From NCBI GenBank assembly GCA_021816925.1, contig JAKAWQ010000004.1:1-64000 (forward strand): DNA of 64,000 nucleotides, read 5' to 3'. Shown here piece after piece: positions 8,458 to 15,870 of the stretch; position 1 is the first letter of the stretch; the number at the start of each line of letters is the position of its first letter. The stretch is from Pseudomonadota bacterium. Its GTDB lineage: Bacteria > Pseudomonadota > Alphaproteobacteria > Acetobacterales > Acetobacteraceae. A program made the translations under genes and the position numbers. The notes under the pieces are model-generated. The model was not told the origin of the DNA. It did no database searches and saw only the letters and a list, made by a program, of their open reading frames with translations.

Positions 8458-9760
8458 TGGTCACCTCGCCGCCGGCGGCGATCTGCCAGCTTTGGATTGC
8501 GTTCATGTGATAGACGGAGTTGAGGCCGCGCGCAGAGACGAGTTGCGGGAGGGTGGGCTGCACGTAACCGGTTTCGTCGAAGCAGCGGCTTTGCAACACG
8601 GCGGGCCGGCCGGTCCATTCCCAGTTGAAGCGAAAGCGCGTGAGGGCGCGGGAAAGCACCGGCTGTTGCAGCTCCGCACTTTGCCAATGCTGCCCGCGGG
8701 CGGTGGAGATATCGACGCGGCTGACGCGACCGTTGCCGGACCAAGCGAGGCCGGTGATCTGGCAGAATCCGGGCCTTCCTAGCTTTTGCCCGGCGGAAGG
8801 ATAGGTGATGACGGACTTCGCCTCCATGACGAAGTTGAACTGGCGTGCCAGGCCGCTCTTCATCAGCTCGGTGTAGTAGGCCGTCTCCTCATAGGTTTCG
8901 AAGGGTGCGGTGCCGAATTTCAGCCGTCGCAGCCATTTGATGTTGGTGTTGCCTTCGAAACCGGGGAGGAGAAGGCGAAGCGGATATCCCTGCGAGGGGC
9001 GCAGCATCTCGCCGTTCTGCGCAAAGGCGAGGATTGCATCATCCCAGAGTTTCGCAACCGGAATGCTGCGTGCCATGGCGGCGGCATCGGCGCCTTCGGC
9101 CAAGGCCCATTTCGCCTTGGGATCGACCCCGACCGCATCCAGCACCGCGGCGAGTGGGACGCCGGTCCATTCGGCGCAACTCAAGAGGCCGTGCGTGACC
9201 TGCACGGTCTTGCCGACAGGCGCGCGCCATTCAGTCAGCGTGTTGCCCGAACATTCGAGGAAGTGGATGCGCGACACCGAGGGATAGCGCATCAGATCGT
9301 CCATGCTCAGCACGAGCGGGCGCTTCACCATGCCGTGGATGAGCAGCCGGTGCTGTGCGGGATCGATGTCCGGCACGCCGGCATGCAGTCGCTCGAAGTG
9401 CAGGCCGTTCGGCGTGATCGTGCCGTGCAGGTGTTGCAGGGGCGTGAAGTTCCACGAGGCCAGCGCAGTCGGCGTCAGGTTCGTCGGCACGCGTACGACC
9501 GCGCTTTCGTGCGGTGAAGGTATCCCATAGGGCGAGAGCGGCCGTCCGGGCGTCTGCATCCAGGGTGGCACGTTCGGCGGAAGATCGGCGGCATCGGGCG
9601 CCTCGTCCGGCCAGCCGCCGCGATCGTTGAGGCGGGGCAGGGCAGGGGCGGTGGCGGCCCGAACGGATCTGCCGGCCAGGAGCGCGCCGGCGCCGAACGC
9701 GGCCGAACTCGCGCCGGCAAGTGCGCGCCTTCGTGAGAGTGGCTTCGGGGACTCTCGCAT
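8444..9760 (-). CDS. soxC: SoxC-like sulfane/sulfite dehydrogenase molybdenum subunit
   Basis: 438 residues. The TAT signal is SRRRALAGASSAAFGAGALL. The sulfite-oxidase fold follows, with HLHGTITPNGLHFERLHAG and the molybdenum-ligand cysteine in HFLECSGNT, then WTGVPLAAVLDAVGV and, in the C-terminal immunoglobulin-like domain, WSGNGRVSRVDISTARGQHW. The overall order matches SoxC, which removes electrons from sulfane sulfur on SoxY together with SoxD. A GGAGGAG site precedes the ATG. The gene overlaps soxD by 14 bases. Whether it acts within a Sox complex or as an independent sulfite dehydrogenase cannot be told from the window, because the other sox genes are absent. Confidence 0.85.
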   Translation of the reverse strand: MRESPKPLSRRRALAGASSAAFGAGALLAGRSVRAATAPALPRLNDRGGWPDEAPDAADLPPNVPPWMQTPGRPLSPYGIPSPHESAVVRVPTNLTPTALASWNFTPLQHLHGTITPNGLHFERLHAGVPDIDPAQHRLLIHGMVKRPLVLSMDDLMRYPSVSRIHFLECSGNTLTEWRAPVGKTVQVTHGLLSCAEWTGVPLAAVLDAVGVDPKAKWALAEGADAAAMARSIPVAKLWDDAILAFAQNGEMLRPSQGYPLRLLLPGFEGNTNIKWLRRLKFGTAPFETYEETAYYTELMKSGLARQFNFVMEAKSVITYPSAGQKLGRPGFCQITGLAWSGNGRVSRVDISTARGQHWQSAELQQPVLSRALTRFRFNWEWTGRPAVLQSRCFDETGYVQPTLPQLVSARGLNSVYHMNAIQSWQIAAGGEVTNVHA

Positions 9761-9939
9761 CGGCGTCTCCTCCCATCGATTCTCGTTCCGCTGGTGCGGA
9801 GCCCGTTCTTATCAGCGCCGGCTTGCGCCGCACCGGCACGCATAACTCCATCAGGTTATCAACGAATTCGGTCTTGGCCAAGTGGCTTGGACGGAGTCCG
9901 CGGGCGTCCGCCGGGCACCCCTTGAACGTTGACCCCTGC

Positions 9940-11016
9940 ATGAGCAAGAATCGCGAAGTGTCCGAGTCAGGGTTGGGAATGCGGAACCAAGGCGAACTGC
10001 CGCTCCGGGGGAGCGCGCGGAAGCCGGATCGGCGTGCGCGCGGCGGCGAGCCACCGAAAGAGGTTCAGTCGTTAGCGCCCCTCGCATTGCCGGTCACAGA
10101 CAATACTTCCGCTGGACTTGCTGCTCTTCGGGGTGCCAACAGGACATACCGAACGCGCCCATGGCCCGCTCCATTCGACATCACGACGCATCGGCTGCAT
10201 CTTGGCGATGCGCGCGACCTGCGCTGGGTACCGGATCGCTCCGTACATTTGGTCGTGACCTCCCCGCCATACTGGACGTTGAAGAAGTACGAAGATCGGA
10301 GCGGCCAGCTCGGCGACATCGCCGACTACGATGGGTTCCTCGATGAGCTCGACAAGGTGTGGCGCCACTGCGCGCGCGTTCTCGTCGAGGGCGGGCGCAT
10401 TTGCTGCATCGTCGGCGACGTGTGCATCCCGCGCAAGCGGGGCGGCAGGCACCGTATCATGCCCTTGCACGCCGACATCGAGGTGCGCGCGAGGCGCCTT
10501 GGGCTGGACTGCCTGACGCCGATCCTTTGGCACAAGATCGCCAATGGCGTTACAGAGGTCCAGGGGAACGGTGCAGGATTTTACGGAAAGCCATATCAAC
10601 CTGGGGCGGTCGTGAAAAACGATGTCGAGTATATAATTTTCATGCGCAAGCCAGGCACATACCGCACGACGAGCATGCTCCAAAAAGCCCTTTCGATGTT
10701 GACCAGGGAGGAAATGCAGGCTTGGTTCCGGTCCTTCTGGGTGGACCTGAGAGGTGCGTCAACCCGCGAAGGGCATCCGGCACCGTATCCGGTGGAGTTG
10801 GCGGAACGGTTGATTCGCATGTTTTCGTTCGCGGGCGACACGGTCCTCGATCCATTCGTCGGGATCGGCTCCACGAGTGTAGCCGCGATCCGGACGGGAC
10901 GAAGCTCAACCGGCAATGAAATCGAGCCCAGGTATCTCGATCTCGCGCGGGCCCGCATCGCCACGGAGGCCGGCCAGCCGCGTTTCTTCAGCTGCCAGTT
11001 GGCCACCCTCGTCTGA
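9940..11016 (+). CDS. DNA methyltransferase, N4-cytosine type (beta class)
   Basis: About 358 residues. The catalytic motif TSPPYW comes first (motif IV), and the SAM-binding motif DPFVGIGSTSVAA lies near the C-terminus (motif I); this order defines the beta class, and SPPY rather than DPPY favours N4-cytosine modification. The region between, with MPLHADIEVRARRLG and NGVTEVQGNG, presumably carries target recognition. The start is uncertain: ATG at 9940 and ATG at 9979 are both possible and neither has a strong ribosome site; the first 90 residues are poorly conserved-looking. The stop overlaps the following gene (TGATG), so the two are translationally coupled as a restriction-modification pair. 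Confidence 0.85.
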   Translation: MSKNREVSESGLGMRNQGELPLRGSARKPDRRARGGEPPKEVQSLAPLALPVTDNTSAGLAALRGANRTYRTRPWPAPFDITTHRLHLGDARDLRWVPDRSVHLVVTSPPYWTLKKYEDRSGQLGDIADYDGFLDELDKVWRHCARVLVEGGRICCIVGDVCIPRKRGGRHRIMPLHADIEVRARRLGLDCLTPILWHKIANGVTEVQGNGAGFYGKPYQPGAVVKNDVEYIIFMRKPGTYRTTSMLQKALSMLTREEMQAWFRSFWVDLRGASTREGHPAPYPVELAERLIRMFSFAGDTVLDPFVGIGSTSVAAIRTGRSSTGNEIEPRYLDLARARIATEAGQPRFFSCQLATLV

Positions 11017-11645
11017 TGGCGCTGACCCTCGCCGCGGCAGTGGATGACCTCCTCCGTCGCCCGACACAGGGTCCCGGCCGGCTCGATATGCTGGCGAGAT
11101 ACTGCATAGAGGCATTCGAGCGCGAGGGCCTCCCCGATGTGCGCGGCGGCAAGGCCAATGAGGTCGGAATTCGTGGGCGTGGCCGGCAAAAAGATTGGGA
11201 TCTCGCCTATGTGCTGGCCGGCAAACCCCGGCTGCTTGTGTCCCTCAAGTCAATTCTGAAGAACCTTGCCGGCGCGGTTCCAAATCGACTTGACGATCTC
11301 ATGGGGGAAACCGCCAACGTGCAGCAGCTCTCGCCGGAACTCGTGATCGGCTATGCCGTCGTTGTCGACGAGGCCCAGGACTCGTTACGCCACGACGGCA
11401 CCACATGGGCGGACCATTTTGAATCGAATCTTCGCAAGATCGCCATCCGCAGGGCGCCACTCTGGAACCAGGGCCTGATCGAAGCGGCTTGGCTCATCCG
11501 CATTGACAACCGCCGGCCTGAGGGGGCGCGCATATCGGCCGCGTTGGACGTGGACGCGATGGGGACGGCTTTCTTCAGGGCGTTGCTCGATGAGCTCCAC
11601 CTGCGGGAGCCCACCATCCGCTCCAATAACGCATCGTCTTCGTGA
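11016..11645 (+). CDS. Putative type II restriction endonuclease, partner of the methyltransferase
   Basis: 209 residues. The start ATG overlaps the methyltransferase stop by one base. The central segment has KDWDLAYVLAGKPRLLVSLKS, an acidic residue followed 14 residues later by a hydrophobic strand ending in S-x-K, consistent with a PD-(D/E)XK nuclease core with a substituted acidic position. It continues with NRLDDLMGE and a helical C-terminus (WADHFESNLRKIAIRRAP). Position beside an N4-cytosine methyltransferase is the main argument; I do not recognise a named enzyme family with certainty. It could also be a DNA-binding accessory protein. Confidence 0.55.
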   Translation: MALTLAAAVDDLLRRPTQGPGRLDMLARYCIEAFEREGLPDVRGGKANEVGIRGRGRQKDWDLAYVLAGKPRLLVSLKSILKNLAGAVPNRLDDLMGETANVQQLSPELVIGYAVVVDEAQDSLRHDGTTWADHFESNLRKIAIRRAPLWNQGLIEAAWLIRIDNRRPEGARISAALDVDAMGTAFFRALLDELHLREPTIRSNNASSS

Positions 11646-11667
11646 CCCGGGACCCGCCCCGACAGAG

Positions 11668-11682
11668 CGGCCGGATCGGCCG
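11668..11682. terminator. Possible bidirectional hairpin between convergent genes
   Basis: CGGCCG-GAT-CGGCCG forms a six-base all-GC stem with a three-base loop between the restriction gene and the convergent binding-protein gene. There is no T tract, so this is only a candidate transcription stop. Confidence 0.3.
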
Positions 11683-11705
11683 GTCCCCGTCCGCGCGCGG
11701 CGGGC

Positions 11706-13298
11706 TCAGGCCTTGCGGACGTTCCAGAAGATCGGGAACGGCGCGCGGATGATGCCGCTGATCGTATCGCGGAAGGCGATCGGCTGGAACCACTGGCCGA
11801 GCGGGATGTAGGGAACTTCCTCCCAGACGAGCTTCTGGATCGCGATTGCGACCTTCTTCTGCGCGGCGAGATCGGGTGCCGTGAACCAGGCATCGCGCAG
11901 CGATTCCATCTTCGCGCTCTTGTACCAGCCGAACCAGCCGGGATGCGTGCCGGTGCCGAAGATCGGGTAGAAGCTTCCCGGATCGGTGAAGGTGAGGCCC
12001 TCCCAGGTGGTGCAGAAGATGCTCCAGCCGCCCTGATCGAGCGGCTTCTTGATCGCCCGGCGCGCGACGAGCGTTCCCCAATCCATCGCCTGATACTCGA
12101 CGTTGAAGCCGAGCTCTTTCAAAAGCGAGTTCGTCACCTCGGCGAGCGCATTCAGAGTCGGGTAGTCGGTCGGCGCGAGGAGCACGATCTTCTGCCCGTC
12201 GTACCCGGCTTCCTTGACGAGCTTGCGGGCGAGGGAAACATCGCGCGGGCCGGTGAGCACGGAGAGGCCGGCGTCGTTGGCGAGCGGCGAGCCCGGCGTG
12301 AACACGCCGACCCCGACGCGGCCGAGCCCGTTGCCTGAGCCCACCGCCGCGGTGACGTATTCCTTCTGGTTGATCGCCGGCAGGAAGGCGCGGCGGAGCT
12401 TCATGTTGTCGAAGGGCGGGATCAGGCAGTTGAAGCGGATGATCGGGATCACGCCGAAGGGATCGAGCGTTTCGACCTTCACGCCTTTCGTCGCCTTAAG
12501 GACCGGCAGAAGCTGGACGAGCGGCGTCTGCCACCAATCCTCCGAGTTCTGCTCGAGGGCGGCCGCGGCGGTTGCGGGATCGGTGATGATGTTCCATTCG
12601 ACGCGGTCGAAATGCGCGATCTTGGCGCCCGCGGTGAAGCTCGGCGGCTCCTTGCGCGGCACGTAGCGATCGAACTTCGCGTACGCCGCGAGCGTGCCCG
12701 ACACCCACTCCTTGACGAGGAAGCGGTAGGGGCCGCTGCCGATGAACTCCTTGATCTGCTCGAAGGCGGAGGTCTTGGCGATCCGTTCCGGCATCACGAA
12801 GATCTGGTCCTTGCCGAAGGCGAAGGGCAGGATCGGGAACGGCTTGTTGAGTCGGATCTCGAAGGTGTCCTCGCCGGTCGGCTTCATGTCGACGAGCTGG
12901 GATTTCATCCTGAGCCCGTAGCCGTCGCGCTGCATCCAGCGGTTGATCGAGGTGACGGCGTCGATGGCCCGGACTTTCGTGCCGTCGTGGAAGAGGAGGC
13001 CAGGGCGGAGCTTGAACGTCCAGGTGAGGCCGTCGGGCGAAGCGCCGTAGCTTTCGAGCATCTGCGGCTTTGGAGCGAGCTTCCCGTCGAGCCCGAACAG
13101 CGTGTCCCACACCATGAGCGCGTGGTTGCGGGCGACCGTCGTCGTCGTCCACACCGGATCGGGGTTCTGCAGGTTCCCTTCGGGGATGAACTTCAGCACC
13201 TTGTTCGCGGGCAGAGCGGCCGCCTCGGCGGCTCCCGTTCCGAGCGGGCCCATTGCCGCCAGTGCTGCGGTGCCGGTCAACAGCGTGCGTCGCTTCAT
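11706..13298 (-). CDS. ABC-transporter substrate-binding protein, peptide/nickel family 5
   Basis: 530-residue periplasmic solute-binding protein. The leader MKRRTLLTGTAALAAMGPLG has a twin-arginine-like start and ends near AEAAA. Family-5 features follow: NPDPVWTTTTVARNHALMVWDTLF at the N-terminus in part, YGASPDGLTWTFKLRPGLLFHDG, and GSGPYRFLVKEWVSG. These proteins bind oligopeptides, nickel, opines or glutathione for an ABC importer; the ligand here is not identifiable. ATG at 13298 follows a GAGAAGGG ribosome site; longer in-frame starts lack a leader at the N-terminus. No permease or ATPase gene adjoins it, so it is an orphan binding protein. Confidence 0.85.
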   Translation of the reverse strand: MKRRTLLTGTAALAAMGPLGTGAAEAAALPANKVLKFIPEGNLQNPDPVWTTTTVARNHALMVWDTLFGLDGKLAPKPQMLESYGASPDGLTWTFKLRPGLLFHDGTKVRAIDAVTSINRWMQRDGYGLRMKSQLVDMKPTGEDTFEIRLNKPFPILPFAFGKDQIFVMPERIAKTSAFEQIKEFIGSGPYRFLVKEWVSGTLAAYAKFDRYVPRKEPPSFTAGAKIAHFDRVEWNIITDPATAAAALEQNSEDWWQTPLVQLLPVLKATKGVKVETLDPFGVIPIIRFNCLIPPFDNMKLRRAFLPAINQKEYVTAAVGSGNGLGRVGVGVFTPGSPLANDAGLSVLTGPRDVSLARKLVKEAGYDGQKIVLLAPTDYPTLNALAEVTNSLLKELGFNVEYQAMDWGTLVARRAIKKPLDQGGWSIFCTTWEGLTFTDPGSFYPIFGTGTHPGWFGWYKSAKMESLRDAWFTAPDLAAQKKVAIAIQKLVWEEVPYIPLGQWFQPIAFRDTISGIIRAPFPIFWNVRKA

Positions 13299-13555
13299 CA
13301 CCCTTCTCCCCCGCTTTGGACGATGGGACGAAGTCTGGAACGCTGCGGCAGCGCGCACAAGCGCGACGATCGGCGCCCGCGGGCGGCTGAGCGGCTGTTG
13401 ACGGCGCGGCAGCCGGACGAATAGGAAAGCGCAACGGAATTTGGCCTGCGTGGGCTGTGGATTCCTCTTCTGGGGGGCAGCTCCCGGGAAATGAGCCGCA
13501 CGCCTTTTCGTTCCACCCGACAAGCGTTCGGACGGGAGAGGCGAAGGAGGAGCGA

Positions 13556-13930
13556 ATGTACCAGGGCTTTGCGGCCGCCGTCAGCACGTGCTTCAGGAAA
13601 TACGCCGTATTCGGCGGCCGCGCGTCGCGCGCCGAATTTTGGTGGTTCGTGCTGTTCTCTCTTCTTTCCTACCTCGCGGTGGCGATTGTGGGCGGAATTC
13701 TGGCCGGCCTGCGAGGACGCCAGCTGCTCTCGTTGCTTTGGTGGCTCGTCCTCTTTTTGCCTTATATCTCGGTGGAGGTGCGGCGCCTGCACGACATCGG
13801 CCGCTCGGGCTGGTGGTGGTGGCTCGGTCTCGTGCCGCTCATCGGCGGGATCGTGCTCCTCGTATGGGCGTGCACGGCCGGAACGCCCGGACCCAATCGC
13901 TTCGGAGACCCCGAACCGCTCCCCGCCTGA
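13556..13930 (+). CDS. DUF805 membrane protein
   Basis: 124 residues with the DUF805 pattern: amphipathic start MYQGFAAAVSTCFRKYAVFG, GRASRAEFWWFVLF, then helices, and the signature VRRLHDIGRSGWWWWL. DUF805 proteins are small inner-membrane proteins of unknown function, sometimes fused to other modules. A GGAGGAG ribosome site lies directly before ATG at 13556. The gene is followed 72 bases later by a TauE/SafE exporter on the same strand; no functional link is known. Confidence 0.85.
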   Translation: MYQGFAAAVSTCFRKYAVFGGRASRAEFWWFVLFSLLSYLAVAIVGGILAGLRGRQLLSLLWWLVLFLPYISVEVRRLHDIGRSGWWWWLGLVPLIGGIVLLVWACTAGTPGPNRFGDPEPLPA

Positions 13931-14002
13931 GCGCCACTCGCTTCGCCATTTGCGTGCCTGCGGGAGTCGCGTGATCCTCCTCCGGCAGAAGGAAGTGCGG
14001 CG

Positions 14003-14809
14003 GTGGCATTCGACGTCCTGGTCTATCTCGCCGCCGGCACGGCGGCGGGGTTCCTCGGTGGCCTGCTCGGCATCGGCGGGGGACTGTTGATCGTGGCGGC
14101 CCTCAGCCTGACCCTGCCGGTCTCGGGCGTGCCGGCGCCGATCGTGATCCACGTTTCGGTTGCGACCGCGCTCGCGGGCATGGTGCTGACCTTCGCCTCC
14201 TCTACCGCCGCGCATCTCCGGAGGCGTGCCGTGCTGACACCGACTTGGCTCCGCCTCGCGCCGGCGATGGCGGCGGGAAGCCTCGCTGGTTCCTCCCTCG
14301 CGCAGTCGTTGAGCGGCGCCGCCGTGCGGTATGTGATTATGGTATTCTGCGTGCTCGTCGCCTGGCAGATGGCGTTCGGTCGCGGGCGCCCCGAACGAGG
14401 CCCCGAGCAGCCGCTGCCGCGTTCGCTCTGGCTGCTGCCCGCGGGTTTCGCCATCGCCCTCGTCTCTTCCGTAGTCGGCATCGGCGGCGGCTCGCTAACG
14501 GTCCCGCTCCTCATCGGGCTCGGTATCAAGCCGGTGCGGGCGGTGGCAACGAGCGCGGCATGCGGGCTCGTGATCGTGCTCGCGAGTGCCGCGAACGACA
14601 TGCTGAGCCTGCCCCCTCCGCGTGGGGCGCTGCCATGGGGCACGGTTGGTTATGTCTATCTGCCGGCCGCCGCCGCGACAGCGGTGGCGGCGCTCGCCAC
14701 GGCGCCGCAGGGTGTGCGGGTAGCGAACAGGATTTCGGGGCGGGCGCTGCGAAAGGTGTTCGCGCTCTTCCTGCTGAGCGTAGGGGGCGTGATCGCGGCA
14801 GGGGGGTGA
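14003..14809 (+). CDS. TauE/SafE-family anion exporter
   Basis: 268 residues starting at GTG. Two homologous halves each begin with the family motif: GFLGGLLGIGGGLLIVAAL near residue 15 and SSVVGIGGGSLTVPLL near residue 155, giving about eight helices. The family moves sulfite, sulfoacetate, taurine-derived or other organosulfur anions across the inner membrane. The soxCD-like pair lies 5 kb away, so a role in sulfite export is plausible but unproven. A GGAAG site precedes the start. Confidence 0.85.
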   Translation: MAFDVLVYLAAGTAAGFLGGLLGIGGGLLIVAALSLTLPVSGVPAPIVIHVSVATALAGMVLTFASSTAAHLRRRAVLTPTWLRLAPAMAAGSLAGSSLAQSLSGAAVRYVIMVFCVLVAWQMAFGRGRPERGPEQPLPRSLWLLPAGFAIALVSSVVGIGGGSLTVPLLIGLGIKPVRAVATSAACGLVIVLASAANDMLSLPPPRGALPWGTVGYVYLPAAAATAVAALATAPQGVRVANRISGRALRKVFALFLLSVGGVIAAGG

Positions 14810-15250
14810 GGGCTGGCGTTGCCGCCCGCGGCGGTTGCTTACGACGTTCGTCTCCGGGTGATGCGCGTTGCGGCGATGCCAGGCCGCGATTGTCTTGCTC
14901 CTGTCGTACGGAGTGGCCTGCGAAGGTGCCGACCTCGATGACGATCGGGCGGTGGGTGATTTGGGTTGCGAGGGCGGAGATGTGGACGCGCGGTTCTGCG
15001 GACTAGGCGCCGCCCGACCGCCGTGGTGGTCGGCGTAAGTGGGGCGGTACGTCCGCGCGTCCGAGCGCGATCGGCGCCGGGTGGAACGCCGGTTGTCTGC
15101 GACGCGCGGGGTCCCGTTGGCGAGTGCGGGGAGGACCGGCTCCGCCGCACCACTATGATTGCCCGGCGGCGCGGCTTCTCGATGTGCTATCGGCCCGGTT
15201 CTGGATGTCTCTTGAAGGGCCAAGCCGCGGGCGTCGTCGAGAGTGCTCGG
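14810..15250. other. Gap, nothing recognised
   Basis: About 440 bases between the exporter and the tandem repeat. Open frames exist on both strands but their translations are Arg/Pro/Ser-rich and match nothing I know. No hairpin or clear promoter stands out. The next recognised features are the 111-bp repeats from about 15251. Confidence 0.4.
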
Positions 15251-15515
15251 CGCGGCACGAAGACGTCGGGAAATCTTACACATTTTGGTGATGCCATCTG
15301 GCCATGTGAAGTTCGCAACCGTGTGAAAAATCGACCCTTCCTCCTGGAAAGTGGTTGTGCACGGCATGGAACCATGTCTGGAAATCTTACACATTTTGGC
15401 GATGTCCATTGGTTACGTTCAATTCGCAACCGTATGAAAAATCGATCCTTTCTCCTGGAAAACGGCAGTGGGCGGCACGGAACGATGTCGGGAAATTTTA
15501 CACAACCTGGCAATG
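15251..15515 (+). repeat. 111-bp direct tandem repeat, about 2.3 copies
   Basis: The sequence around GTCGGGAAATCTTACACA recurs at 15265, 15376 and 15487, exactly 111 bases apart each time. The stretch between also repeats (TTCGCAACCGT.TGAAAAATCGA, then CTCCTGGAAA), so the whole unit is duplicated rather than only a short motif. The third copy is partial and its tail diverges after about 20 bases. The array ends 50 bases before a sigma-54 promoter. Because 111 is a multiple of three, the repeat yields a false 37-residue repeat protein in two frames; I regard it as regulatory DNA. Confidence 0.85.
15265..15504 (+). promoter_or_regulatory. Three candidate enhancer sites for a sigma-54 activator
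   Basis: Sites at 15265-15282, 15376-15393 and 15487-15504 read GTCGGGAAATCTTACACA, GTCTGGAAATCTTACACA and GTCGGGAAATTTTACACA. Copies two and three are preceded by T, giving a TGT-N11-ACA imperfect palindrome. From memory, elements of this TGTCGG...TTACA type sit upstream of PEP-CTERM genes controlled by the PrsK/PrsR two-component system and sigma-54. Relative to the inferred start site near 15592 the centres lie at roughly -97, -208 and -319, suitable for an enhancer-binding protein. No prsK/prsR gene is in the window. Confidence 0.6.
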
Positions 15516-15564
15516 CCCGTTGCGCGGGATGATCAAGCGACTGATTTTGTTGTCTGTGTGCTTT

Positions 15565-15580
15565 TGGCACGAAATTTGCT
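15565..15580 (+). promoter_or_regulatory. Sigma-54 promoter of the PEP-CTERM gene
   Basis: TGGCACGAAATTTGCT matches the -24/-12 sigma-54 consensus TGGCACG-N4-TTGCW at every fixed position. Transcription should start near 15592, leaving a leader of about 280 bases before the PEP-CTERM start at 15871. The enhancer-like repeats lie directly upstream, as expected for an activator-dependent promoter. Confidence 0.85.
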
Positions 15581-15619
15581 TCGTGCTGCTACAACAACGC
15601 ATTCACGAGGTATCCCGGC

Positions 15620-15656
15620 CATCGGCAGAGCATCGGCAGAGAGAGCATCGGCAGAG
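15620..15656 (+). repeat. Three short direct repeats in the leader
   Basis: CATCGGCAGAG occurs at 15620-15630, 15631-15641 and 15646-15656. The copies lie within the predicted untranslated leader, just before the ribosome site of a 26-codon frame. Function is unknown; slippage or a binding site for an RNA or protein are possibilities. Confidence 0.75.
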
Positions 15657-15667
15657 GGAGAAAAGTC

Positions 15668-15748
15668 ATGTCTAGCAGTTTGCTGAAAAATGGTTTTCGA
15701 GCACCGGCGCACGCAAGACACGCAAGATCGGCTCTTGTTCTTGGGTAG
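15668..15748 (+). CDS. Short leader open frame, 26 codons
   Basis: ATG at 15668 follows GGGAGAAAAG at a good distance and encodes MSSSLLKNGFRAPAHARHAR plus six residues before TAG at 15746. The first ten residues look like the signal-peptide start of PEP-CTERM proteins, but no hydrophobic core follows. It may be a regulatory upstream frame or the broken start of a lost paralogue. It is out of frame with the gene at 15871. Evidence is only the ribosome site and position. Confidence 0.35.
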   Translation: MSSSLLKNGFRAPAHARHARSALVLG

Positions 15749-15870
15749 GAGCGCACGAAAGATTCAAGGTGGGTTCCATCCTGATTCTTTTCGGTCATTC
15801 GTTCCGCTGGCGTTGGACCTTTTCGGCAGATTGCTAGGTTTGCACTCGTTAATGTGAGCAGGAGGGTGGG

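Noticed and set aside
15265-15504. NtrC-binding enhancers
   Set aside because: The sites do not resemble the GC-anchored NtrC palindrome (GCACC...GGTGC); a PrsR-type activator fits better.
15251-15515. CRISPR-like array
   Set aside because: Only about two copies, the whole 111-base unit is repeated rather than short repeats with unique spacers, and there are no cas genes.
15187-15570. Apparent 37-residue tandem-repeat protein on either strand
   Set aside because: The repeats are explained by a 111-base DNA duplication bearing regulatory sites; no ribosome site or leader is present.
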